A DNA stretch of 64,000 nucleotides from an uncultured Pelagibacteraceae bacterium (GCA_902599485.1 CACKFP010000002.1:1-64000), one strand, 5' to 3'; shown: positions 1 to 8,392, numbered from the stretch's first letter. Notes: generated from the letters alone by a model not told the origin. Program-made: numbers and translations.

Positions 1-1
1 T

Positions 2-184
2 AGTTTAAAGGAAAATGACTTTAGTTTTTGTCCAGAAATTACAACTAAAATCGGTTTAAAAAAAATAAAAATAAAAGAGGTTCCAATTAGCTACATGGGT
101 AGAGACTATCAAGACGGAAAAAAAATTCGTTTCATCGATGGAATTAAGGCAATTAAAACACTTTTCAAATACAGATTTTTTTAA
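2..184 (+). CDS. C-terminal fragment of a glycosyltransferase (probably family 2), truncated by window start
   Basis: Open frame from base 2: SLKENDFSFCPEITTKIGLKKIKIKEVPISYMGRDYQDGKKIRFIDGIKAIKTLFKYRFF*; resembles the C-terminal end of GT2 (dolichyl-phosphate mannosyltransferase-like) proteins. Confidence 0.6.
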   Translation, partial: SLKENDFSFCPEITTKIGLKKIKIKEVPISYMGRDYQDGKKIRFIDGIKAIKTLFKYRFF

Positions 185-234
185 AAATAAAATTATTTAT
201 ATATTTTTTAATTAATTTTGTATAAAAAAACTTT

Positions 235-1275
235 ATGAAAAAAATTGCTTTAATCTTCGGTATAACTGGTCAGGATGGATCATATCTTGCAAAATATTTG
301 TTAAAAAAAAATTATGTTGTTCATGGTGTCAAACGTAGGAGTTCTTCTATAAATACATCAAGAGTTGATGATATATATTTGGATCCACATAAAAAAACAA
401 ACTTTTATTTGCATTATGGTGATCTTACTGACTCACTCTCAGTCTTAAATATCATCAAAAAAGTAAAACCGAATGAAATATATAATTTAGCTGCACAATC
501 ACATGTTAGTGTATCATTTAATGTACCTGAATATACCGCAAATGTTACAGCAATTGGTACTTTAAGAATCTTAGATGCAATTTTTACTTTGAATCTTCAA
601 AAAAAAACTAAATTTTATCAAGCAGGAACCTCTGAAATGTTTGGAGCCTCAAAACCTCCACAAAACGAAAAAACTAATTTTTATCCAAGGAGCCCTTATG
701 GAGTTGCAAAAGTTTATGCTCACTGGATCACAGTAAACTACAGAGAAGCATATAATATATTTGCATGCAACGGTATACTTTTTAACCACGAAAGTCCTAT
801 GAGAGGTGAAACATTTGTAACAAGAAAAATAGTAATGGCATTGTGTAGAATATATACAAGCGGAAAAGGTAGGCTTTATCTTGGAAACATTTATTCAAAA
901 AGAGATTGGGGGCATGCAGAAGATTACGTAGTGGCAATGTGGAAAATGATGCAGCAAAAAAAACCAAATGATTATGTTATTTCAACAGGAAAACAATATA
1001 CCGTGAAAAATTTTGTTAATATTGTTTGTAAAGAGCTAAAAATGAAAATTGTTTGGAAAGGACGAGGTTTAAATGAGAAAGCATACTACAAAAATAAATT
1101 AATCATATCTATTGACAAGAAATATTTTAGAACAACCGAGGTTAACTCTTTGTTAGGTGATTCAAGAAAAGCACGTAAAGAACTTAAATGGAGACCAAAA
1201 CATAACCTAAGATCACTAGCCAAAGATATGATTATCAAAGAAATAAAAGCCATTAATGAGAATAAAACAAGATAA
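235..1275 (+). CDS. gmd: GDP-mannose 4,6-dehydratase
   Basis: GITGQDGSYLAKYLL nucleotide-binding motif, AAQSHVSVSF, YGVAK catalytic Tyr/Lys, NHESPMRGETFVTRKI. Confidence 0.93.
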   Translation: MKKIALIFGITGQDGSYLAKYLLKKNYVVHGVKRRSSSINTSRVDDIYLDPHKKTNFYLHYGDLTDSLSVLNIIKKVKPNEIYNLAAQSHVSVSFNVPEYTANVTAIGTLRILDAIFTLNLQKKTKFYQAGTSEMFGASKPPQNEKTNFYPRSPYGVAKVYAHWITVNYREAYNIFACNGILFNHESPMRGETFVTRKIVMALCRIYTSGKGRLYLGNIYSKRDWGHAEDYVVAMWKMMQQKKPNDYVISTGKQYTVKNFVNIVCKELKMKIVWKGRGLNEKAYYKNKLIISIDKKYFRTTEVNSLLGDSRKARKELKWRPKHNLRSLAKDMIIKEIKAINENKTR

Positions 1276-2185
1276 AATTTTTGTATCTGGTCACAAGGGT
1301 CTTGTCGGATCAGCCTTAATTAGAAGGCTAACAAAAAAAGGATACAAAAATGTCATAACTGTCGATAAAAAAAAACTTGATCTTCGTAACCAAAAAGCCG
1401 TCTTTGATTTTTTTAAAAAAAAAAAATTTGATATCGTAATTAATGCAGCTGGAAAAGTAGGTGGAATTCTTGCTAATAATAAATATAGAGCAGATTTTAT
1501 TTACGATAATTTAACAATTCAAAATAATATAATTCACTCCAGCTTTCAAAATAAGGTTAAGTCATTAATTTTTCTTGGATCAAGCTGTATTTACCCTAAG
1601 AATCCTAAATTACCAATTAAGGAGAAATATTTACTAACGGGAAAATTAGAACAGACCAATGAACCCTACGCAATAGCTAAAATAGCTGGTATTAAAATGT
1701 GTGAGAGCTACAACTATCAATATAAAACTAATTATAAATGTTTAATGCCATGTAATTTATACGGACCAAATGATAATTATAATTTAGAGACCTCCCATTT
1801 TTTACCTGCCTTGATTGCAAAGATAACTTATGCAAAAAAAAATAATACTGGCCAAATTGTTTTGTGGGGATCTGGTAAACCTAAAAGAGAATTAATGTAT
1901 GTAGACGATTTGGCCGATGCATGCATCTTCTTTATGAAAAAGCAAACAAAAGAAACACTCATAAACATAGGAACTGGATATGATTTGACTATTAAGGAAT
2001 ATGCTAAATTGATTCTAGAGGAAATTAATTACAAATGCAAAATATTTAACGATAAAAGTAAACCCGATGGAACTTATAGAAAAATTATTGATAACAAGAT
2101 CGCACTTAAGTATGGATGGAAACCAAAAGTAAGTTTCAAAAAAGGTCTTAAATTTACATTAAAAGAATATTTGTCAAAAATTTAA
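1256..2185 (+). CDS. fcl: GDP-L-fucose synthase
   Basis: SGHKGLVGSALIRRL, GSSCIYPK, YAIAKIAGIKMCESY, CNLYGPNDNY; directly follows gmd. Confidence 0.92.
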   Translation: MRIKQDKIFVSGHKGLVGSALIRRLTKKGYKNVITVDKKKLDLRNQKAVFDFFKKKKFDIVINAAGKVGGILANNKYRADFIYDNLTIQNNIIHSSFQNKVKSLIFLGSSCIYPKNPKLPIKEKYLLTGKLEQTNEPYAIAKIAGIKMCESYNYQYKTNYKCLMPCNLYGPNDNYNLETSHFLPALIAKITYAKKNNTGQIVLWGSGKPKRELMYVDDLADACIFFMKKQTKETLINIGTGYDLTIKEYAKLILEEINYKCKIFNDKSKPDGTYRKIIDNKIALKYGWKPKVSFKKGLKFTLKEYLSKI

Positions 2186-3078
2186 TGAAAAAAAATATTA
2201 TCCTTGTTACAGGCGGAACTGGTTTTATTGGCTCAAAATTGATTGAGAAACTTGTACATAACACAAAATATAAAATAATCAGCCTAGATAATTATGATAC
2301 AGGATTAAAAGCAAATCATGTCAAAAACAAAAGAGTAAAATATATCAAGTCTGATACTAATGATATTGAAAAAAATTTAAAAAATTATGGTAAATTTATA
2401 AATGTCATTTTCCATTTTGGAGAATTTTCAAGAATTCATCAAAGCTTCATAGATATAAAAAAATGTTTTAATTCAAATATATCAGGAACCGCGAGCGTTT
2501 TTTATTTTGCACTCAAATTTAAAATAAAAATAATTTATTCGGCCACATCTGCTAGTTTAGGAAATAATGGCAAGGATAAAAGTTTATCACCATACGCTTT
2601 TACCAAGTCTAAAAATTTACAATTACTTGAGCATTTAAAAAAATGGTATAACTTTTCTTACGAAGCTTTGTATTTTTATAATGTATATGGAAAAGGTCAC
2701 ATAACAAAAGGGAAAATGGCAACTGTAATTGGTATTTTTGAGAGACTATATAAACAGAATAAACCTCTCACTGTGTCTAAACCAGGAACTCAAACCAGAA
2801 AATTTACTCATATAGATGATACAATTAATGGATGTTTATATGCTTGGAAAAAAAATAAAAATAGACATTATTCTTTATCAAATTCAAGAACTTATAGTAT
2901 TTTACAAGTTGCGAGATTATTTAGCGAAAAAATTAAGCTTACACCTCAAAAATTAGGTGAAAGACACAAATCATCAGTTTTAGAAAAGGTAGGAAGGACT
3001 AAAATATTTAGAATTAAATGCAAAAAAAATTTAAGGGAATACATTGATAATTTTAAATATAATCTCAAAAAAAATTAA
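2185..3078 (+). CDS. NAD-dependent epimerase/dehydratase (extended SDR, UDP-glucose 4-epimerase-like)
   Basis: VTGGTGFIGSKLIEKL, YAFTKSKNLQL (YxxxK), YFYNVYGKGH; start overlaps fcl stop. Confidence 0.8.
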   Translation: MKKNIILVTGGTGFIGSKLIEKLVHNTKYKIISLDNYDTGLKANHVKNKRVKYIKSDTNDIEKNLKNYGKFINVIFHFGEFSRIHQSFIDIKKCFNSNISGTASVFYFALKFKIKIIYSATSASLGNNGKDKSLSPYAFTKSKNLQLLEHLKKWYNFSYEALYFYNVYGKGHITKGKMATVIGIFERLYKQNKPLTVSKPGTQTRKFTHIDDTINGCLYAWKKNKNRHYSLSNSRTYSILQVARLFSEKIKLTPQKLGERHKSSVLEKVGRTKIFRIKCKKNLREYIDNFKYNLKKN

Positions 3079-3099
3079 TATTTATTAAGTTCTTATTAC

Positions 3100-3128
3100 T
3101 TTACATGCTCATAGTTTATTAGTATAAC
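3100..3128 (+). promoter_or_regulatory. Putative sigma70 promoter of 5S rRNA: TTTACA - 17 nt - TATAAC
   Basis: TTTACA at 3100-3105 and TATAAC at 3123-3128; predicted start about 3134. Confidence 0.5.
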
Positions 3129-3131
3129 ACC

Positions 3132-3251
3132 GTGCCTGGTGATTATTGCGAAAGGGTAATACCCGATCCCATTCCGAACTCGGAAGTCAAGCCTTTCTGC
3201 GCCGATGGTACTTTGTCTTAAGACATGGAAGAGTAGGACATTGCCAGGCTT
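3132..3251 (+). rRNA. rrf: 5S ribosomal RNA
   Basis: GCCTGG (3134-3139) pairs with CCAGGC (3244-3249); conserved 5S core ACCCGATCCCATTCCGAACTCGGAAGTCAAGC ... GCGCCGATGGTACT. Confidence 0.95.
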
Positions 3252-3268
3252 TAAATCGGTTTATAATT

Positions 3269-3394
3269 ATGAAAATTGCTAGCTCATTAAAGTCATTAAA
3301 AAAAAGAGATTTGAATTCTAAACTTGTTAGACGTAGAGGTAGAGTATATATAATCAATAAAAAAAATCCCAAGTTTAAAGCAAGACAAAAATAA
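3269..3394 (+). CDS. rpmJ: 50S ribosomal protein L36 (cysteine-less form)
   Basis: [41 protein letters not shown]; the track ORF starting at 3146 runs through the 5S gene, so the true start is 3269. Confidence 0.92.
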   Translation: MKIASSLKSLKKRDLNSKLVRRRGRVYIINKKNPKFKARQK

Positions 3395-3397
3395 ACT

Positions 3398-3508
3398 ATG
3401 GATAACGAAAATCATAAAAACATTTGGAATAACTTTACAAAATTCGTACTTTGGGGGTCAATTGCTGTAGTTGTAATTCTAATTTTAATGGCAATATTTC
3501 TTTTGTAG
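3398..3508 (+). CDS. Small single-TM protein, aa3-type cytochrome c oxidase subunit IV-like; not in ORF track
   Basis: MDNENHKNIWNNFTKFVLWGSIAVVVILILMAIFLL (36 aa); N-terminal polar part with W/F/T motif plus one TM helix; just upstream of pntAA. Confidence 0.7.
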   Translation: MDNENHKNIWNNFTKFVLWGSIAVVVILILMAIFLL

Positions 3509-3509
3509 A

Positions 3510-4595
3510 ATGATTATTGGATCTATATCTGAAAATTTAAATGAAGAAAAGAGAGTAGCCATAACTCCTGATATAGTTAAAAAATATATTTCACTAGGTT
3601 TAGACCTACATTTAAGCAAAGATTATGCAGTGCATCTTGGAATAAAAGATGAAGTATATGAGGCGGAAGGTGCAAATATTTCAACAACAGAAAAAATTAT
3701 TTCAAATTCCAATGCTTTGCTACAAATGAATATTCTAAGTGATAAAAATTTAGATATGCTTAAAAAAGACCAAATTTTAATTGGTGTTCTTAATCCTTAT
3801 ATAAATGAAAAAAAACTAAAAGAGATAACTTCAAAAAATATTAATTGTTTTTCTCTTGAGTTATTACCTAGAATTACAAGAGCACAATCAATGGATATAT
3901 TATCTTCTCAGGCTAATTTAGCTGGATATAAAGCAGTTATAGATTCTTTTTCCTATTTCAAAAAAGCTATACCAATGATGATGACGGCTGCTGGGACAAT
4001 TTCTGCAGCTAAAGTTTTAGTTGTGGGAGCTGGTGTTGCAGGTTTGCAAGCAATTGCTACCGCAAAAAGAATGGGAGCGATAGTATTTGCTACTGATGTC
4101 CGACTAGCCTCAAAGGAACAAGTCGAAAGCTTAGGTGGAAAATTTTTGATTGTTGAAGGATCTGAAAATTTAGAAACTGAAGGAGGATATGCAAAAGAAG
4201 CCTCTGAAGATTTTAAAAGCAAACAGGAGGAATTGTTAAAAGAGACATTAAAAAAAATTGATATAGTCATTTGTACAGCTTTAATACCTGGAAAAAAGGC
4301 GCCAGTAATAATTAAGAAAGATATGATCGAGATTATGTCTAATGGCTCAGTAATTTATGATTTAGCTGCAGCACAAGGTGGAAATTCAGAATTAACTGAG
4401 GTCGATAAAATAATAGATTCTAATGGAGTTAAAATAATGGGAGAGTCAAATATTTTAAATAAACTCCCTCTTTCGGCTTCTAATCTTTTTTCTAAAAATA
4501 TGTTTAACTTTTTAAACAATTTATATGATAAAGATAATAAAGATTTTAAAATAAATTTAGAAGATGAAATTATTGAAAAAACAATTATTAAATAA
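3510..4595 (+). CDS. pntAA: NAD(P) transhydrogenase subunit alpha part 1
   Basis: MIIGSISENLNEEKRVAITPDIVKKY, VVGAGVAGLQAIATAKRMGAIVFATDVR. Confidence 0.93.
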   Translation: MIIGSISENLNEEKRVAITPDIVKKYISLGLDLHLSKDYAVHLGIKDEVYEAEGANISTTEKIISNSNALLQMNILSDKNLDMLKKDQILIGVLNPYINEKKLKEITSKNINCFSLELLPRITRAQSMDILSSQANLAGYKAVIDSFSYFKKAIPMMMTAAGTISAAKVLVVGAGVAGLQAIATAKRMGAIVFATDVRLASKEQVESLGGKFLIVEGSENLETEGGYAKEASEDFKSKQEELLKETLKKIDIVICTALIPGKKAPVIIKKDMIEIMSNGSVIYDLAAAQGGNSELTEVDKIIDSNGVKIMGESNILNKLPLSASNLFSKNMFNFLNNLYDKDNKDFKINLEDEIIEKTIIK

Positions 4596-4897
4596 TGGAA
4601 ATAGATCCTTTTATATTTAGATTGAGCATATTCATATTATCTATTTTTGTAGGATATTATGTGGTATGGAGTGTAACACCTTCACTACATACTCCACTGA
4701 TGTCAGTAACGAATGCTATTTCTTCAGTTATTATAGTTGGAGCTATTATTGCTGCATTAGCTGGTTCATCAGATAATATGTTTGAGAAATCAAATATATT
4801 TGGATTTTTAGCAATAATTTTAGCCGCAGTTAATATATTTGGTGGTTTCCTAGTCACACAAAGAATGTTGCAAATGTATAAAAAGAAAAAGAAATAA
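4595..4897 (+). CDS. pntAB: NAD(P) transhydrogenase subunit alpha part 2
   Basis: TM protein with GYYVVWSVTPSLHTPLMSVTNAISSVIIVGA. Confidence 0.93.
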   Translation: MEIDPFIFRLSIFILSIFVGYYVVWSVTPSLHTPLMSVTNAISSVIIVGAIIAALAGSSDNMFEKSNIFGFLAIILAAVNIFGGFLVTQRMLQMYKKKKK

Positions 4898-4899
4898 CT

Positions 4900-6294
4900 A
4901 TGTCTGCTAATTTATCAGCGTTATTTTATCTGATTTCAGGAATATTATTCATATTAGCCCTAAGAGGTCTATCGTCACCTGAAACTTCTAGACAAGGAAA
5001 TTATTTTGGGATTGCTGGAATGGTAATAGCAATAATTGTAACTTTTTTATCAGTTGGAAATTTTGGATCAGGATTTGTTTATGTGTTACTATTTCTATTG
5101 ATTGGAGGTGCAGTTGGAGCATTCATAGCATTTAAAATTCCTATGACCGCAATGCCAGAATTGGTAGCTGGATTCCATAGTTTAGTTGGTCTTGCAGCTG
5201 TTTTTGTTGCAATATCAGCTTTTTTAAAACCAGAAGCATTTAATTTAGGAGTATTAGGAAACATTAAATTAGCAAGTTTAATAGAAATGTCATTGGGTGC
5301 TGCGATTGGAGCAATTACATTTTCAGGTTCAATTATAGCATTTTTAAAACTAAGAGGAATAATGTCTGGCGCTCCCATAACATTTAAAGGTCAACATTTT
5401 ATAAATTTATTATTAGGATTAATAATATTATTTTTAATTTATTATTTATGCAGAACACAACTATCTAACGTTTTCTGGACTTTGGTAATAATTTCCTTTT
5501 TGGTTGGTGTATTGCTTATAATTCCAATTGGTGGCGCAGATATGCCGGTTGTTATCTCAATGTTAAATTCGTATTCAGGTTGGGCAGCCGCAGGCATTGG
5601 TTTCACTTTAGAAAATACCGCGCTTATTATTACTGGAGCTTTAGTCGGATCTTCAGGAGCAATTCTTTCATATATTATGTGTAAAGGAATGAATAGATCA
5701 TTCTTTAATGTGATACTTGGGGGCTGGGGGGCAACAGATCAAACTATAAACTCTAAAACGAAGGAGCAAAAACCTGTAAAAAGTGGAAATGCCGATGACG
5801 CAGCCTTTCTTATGAAAAATGCCTCGTCGGTAATTATAGTTCCAGGTTACGGAATGGCAGTCGCACAAGCTCAACATGCATTAAGAGAAATGGTAGATTC
5901 ATTAAAAAAAAATGGAGTTAAAGTTTCTTATGCTATTCACCCAGTTGCTGGAAGAATGCCTGGTCACATGAATGTATTATTAGCTGAGGCAAATGTTCCT
6001 TACGATGAGGTATTTGAATTAGATGAAATCAATAATGATTTTGCCAATTGTGATGTTGCATATGTAATCGGTGCAAACGATGTTACAAATCCTGTTGCAA
6101 AGACTGATCCACAAAGCCCTATATTTGGGATGCCAGTTTTAGATGTTGAAAAAAGCAAATCAGTGCTTTTTGTTAAAAGAAGTCTATCGCCCGGATATGC
6201 TGGAATTGATAATGATTTATTTTATAGAGACAATACCCTAATGCTTTTTGCTGATGCAAAAAAAATGACAGAAGAAATTGTAAAAAACTTATAA
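4900..6294 (+). CDS. pntB: NAD(P) transhydrogenase subunit beta
   Basis: GGADMPVVISMLNSYSGWAAAGIGF, VAQAQHALREMVDSLKK, HPVAGRMPGHMNVLLAEA. Confidence 0.95.
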   Translation: MSANLSALFYLISGILFILALRGLSSPETSRQGNYFGIAGMVIAIIVTFLSVGNFGSGFVYVLLFLLIGGAVGAFIAFKIPMTAMPELVAGFHSLVGLAAVFVAISAFLKPEAFNLGVLGNIKLASLIEMSLGAAIGAITFSGSIIAFLKLRGIMSGAPITFKGQHFINLLLGLIILFLIYYLCRTQLSNVFWTLVIISFLVGVLLIIPIGGADMPVVISMLNSYSGWAAAGIGFTLENTALIITGALVGSSGAILSYIMCKGMNRSFFNVILGGWGATDQTINSKTKEQKPVKSGNADDAAFLMKNASSVIIVPGYGMAVAQAQHALREMVDSLKKNGVKVSYAIHPVAGRMPGHMNVLLAEANVPYDEVFELDEINNDFANCDVAYVIGANDVTNPVAKTDPQSPIFGMPVLDVEKSKSVLFVKRSLSPGYAGIDNDLFYRDNTLMLFADAKKMTEEIVKNL

Positions 6295-6295
6295 A

Positions 6296-6988
6296 TTGAC
6301 TAGAATATTTTGTGATATTGCAGATCTAAATCTGATAAAAAAATTCGATAAGAAGAAAATTGTTAAAGGATTTACTACCAACCCAACTTTAATCAGAAAA
6401 GCTGGAGCTAGAAATTATTTAGAATACTCAAAAAAAATTGCTAAATTAACGACTAAACCAATTTCCTGTGAAGTTTTTGCTGATGATTTAGATGGTATGA
6501 TTTTCCAAGGACTAAAAATAAATAATATTGGATCTAATATCTATGTAAAAATACCAGTGACTACATCGAAAGGAAAATTTACTGGCAAAGTTATACAAGA
6601 ACTAAACAAAAAAAAAATTAAACTTAATATTACTGCTGTTTACAATGTTATCCAAGTTAAAAAAATTTTAAAAAGTATAAATAAAAAAATTAGCGTAATT
6701 ATTTCAATTTTTGCAGGAAGGATGTCAGATACAGGAATCGATCCAACTCCTATAATAAAAAAAAGTATTAAATTGGCAAAAAACTATCCAAATGTTCAAA
6801 TTTTGTGGGCAAGTACAAGAGAAGCTTATAATTACTTACAAGCAAAAAAATTAAAATGTCACATAATTACTGTACCACCGTCTATAATAACAAAAATTGA
6901 AAATTTTGGAAAAACTTCATCAGAATTAACAATTGATACTGTAAAAGGATTTTTAGAAGATAGCACAAAATCAAAATTTAAAATTTAA
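6296..6988 (+). CDS. Transaldolase family protein (TTG start)
   Basis: FCDIADLNLIKKF...GFTTNPTLIRKAG, KIPVTTSKG, NITAVYNV. Confidence 0.82.
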   Translation: MTRIFCDIADLNLIKKFDKKKIVKGFTTNPTLIRKAGARNYLEYSKKIAKLTTKPISCEVFADDLDGMIFQGLKINNIGSNIYVKIPVTTSKGKFTGKVIQELNKKKIKLNITAVYNVIQVKKILKSINKKISVIISIFAGRMSDTGIDPTPIIKKSIKLAKNYPNVQILWASTREAYNYLQAKKLKCHIITVPPSIITKIENFGKTSSELTIDTVKGFLEDSTKSKFKI

Positions 6989-7998
6989 TATTGGCTTAAA
7001 TTTTTTTCATAATTGATCATAAGCTTAATTATTTTTTTTATATTGATTTTAGGTCTCCAATTTAAATGTTTTTTTGCTTTTGATACATCTCCAACCAATA
7101 ATAAATATTCATTGTTTCTTATATATTTTTGATTAATTTTTACGACATCATTGTTTTTCTCGTCTACGAATTTCATATTTAGATTTTTCCCAACCCATTT
7201 CCCTTTTATTTTTAATTCTTTCAAAGTAAAATCTATAAATTGTTTTACCGAGTAGTCTTTCCCCGAAGCGATTACAAAGTCTTCTGGATTTTTTTGTTGT
7301 AACATTTTCCACATAGCTTCAACATACTCTTTTGCATAACCCCAATCTCTTCTAGAATTTAAATTTCCCACTTCAATATTTTTCTGTTTACCTAACGAAT
7401 ATCTAACAAGCCCTCTAATAATTTTTTTTGTCACAAATTCATTTCCCCTTAGCGGAGACTCATGATTGAATAAAATACCTGAAACTGCAAATATATTATA
7501 AGTTTTACGATAATTTTTGGTAATCAGGTGTGCGAATAATTTTGAGATTGCATAGGGGTTCTTGGGTCTAAATTCTGAATTTTCATTTTGAAACTTAGTT
7601 AATGAATCTCCAAATATTTCAGATGAAGTAGCTTGGTAAAACTTTACTTTTTTGTCAAATTTTAATATAGCTTCCAAAATTCTTACAACTCCTAGAGCTG
7701 TATTGTTAACAGTTTCTAATGTCTTTTTAAAAGATGAAGAAACCAAAGAAACACCTCCTAAATTATAAAATTCATTTATTTTGTATTTTTCAAATAATCT
7801 ATCTATACTCTTTTTGTTATTTAAGTTTAGGTGTTCAAAAATAATTTTTTTTTCTATATTTAACTCTTTAAGTCTCCAAAGTTTAATTGAAGATAATTTT
7901 TTTGTTGTTCCAATAACTTTATAATTTTTGCTTAAAAGAAACTTTGCTAAATAAGCACCATCTTGACCTGATACTCCAGTTACTACAGCAGTTTTCAT
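6985..7998 (-). CDS. GDP-mannose 4,6-dehydratase family protein (divergent second copy)
   Basis: TGVSGQDGAYLAKFLLSKNY, YAISK, NHESPLRGNEFVTKKI, RDWGYAKEYVEAMWKMLQQ; differs from copy 1 at the AAQSHV motif (GGVSLV here). Confidence 0.8.
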   Translation of the reverse strand: MKTAVVTGVSGQDGAYLAKFLLSKNYKVIGTTKKLSSIKLWRLKELNIEKKIIFEHLNLNNKKSIDRLFEKYKINEFYNLGGVSLVSSSFKKTLETVNNTALGVVRILEAILKFDKKVKFYQATSSEIFGDSLTKFQNENSEFRPKNPYAISKLFAHLITKNYRKTYNIFAVSGILFNHESPLRGNEFVTKKIIRGLVRYSLGKQKNIEVGNLNSRRDWGYAKEYVEAMWKMLQQKNPEDFVIASGKDYSVKQFIDFTLKELKIKGKWVGKNLNMKFVDEKNNDVVKINQKYIRNNEYLLLVGDVSKAKKHLNWRPKINIKKIIKLMINYEKNLSQY

Positions 7999-8059
7999 AA
8001 TTTAAATTTAAGCTACATACTATTTCAATAAATAACAATTAAATAGAAGAAATCTTGAT

Positions 8060-8136
8060 TGGTTGCGGGGGACGGATTTGAACCGCCGACCTCAAGGTTA
8101 TGAGCCTTGCGAGCTACCAGGCTGCTCCACCCCGCG
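8060..8136 (-). tRNA. Initiator tRNA-fMet (CAT), CCA encoded
   Basis: CGCGGGGTGGAGCAGCCTGGTAGCTCGCAAGGCTCATAACCTTGAGGTCGGCGGTTCAAATCCGTCCCCCGCAACCA; C1xA72 mismatch and A11-U24 are initiator features. Confidence 0.96.
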
Positions 8137-8140
8137 ATAA

Positions 8141-8347
8141 TTAAATCCTGTTTTTAAGCTTGTTAAGCTTTTTAACTCTTTTAATATTTTCCTGAAGAAT
8201 TCTCTTTTTTTTTTCTGATGGTTTTTCGTAATTATTCTTTAACTTAATTATTTTAAAGAAACCATCTCTCTGGAGCTTTCTTTTTAAAACTCGCAGCGCT
8301 TGTTCAACATTATTATCTTTTACTTCTATTTTAATAACAACCTCCAA
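8141..8347 (-). CDS. rpsU: 30S ribosomal protein S21
   Basis: MEVVIKIEVKDNNVEQALRVLKRKLQRDGFFKIIKLKNNYEKPSEKKKR. Confidence 0.92.
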   Translation of the reverse strand: MEVVIKIEVKDNNVEQALRVLKRKLQRDGFFKIIKLKNNYEKPSEKKKRILQENIKRVKKLNKLKNRI

Positions 8348-8392
8348 AAAGTGCGTTTAATTAACATTTTAAGTTTTATTTGTCTATATCTT

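Noticed and set aside
3146-3372. ORF-track entries 3146-3268 (N-terminal extension of L36) and 3187-3372 minus
   Set aside because: They translate the 5S rRNA gene; L36 starts at 3269 and the minus ORF is its shadow.
3953-4270. Other antisense shadow ORFs (e.g. 3953-4270, 5079-5378, 26743-27012, 50043-50637, 56001-56327)
   Set aside because: Each sits fully inside a confidently identified gene on the other strand, with no family motif or separate context.
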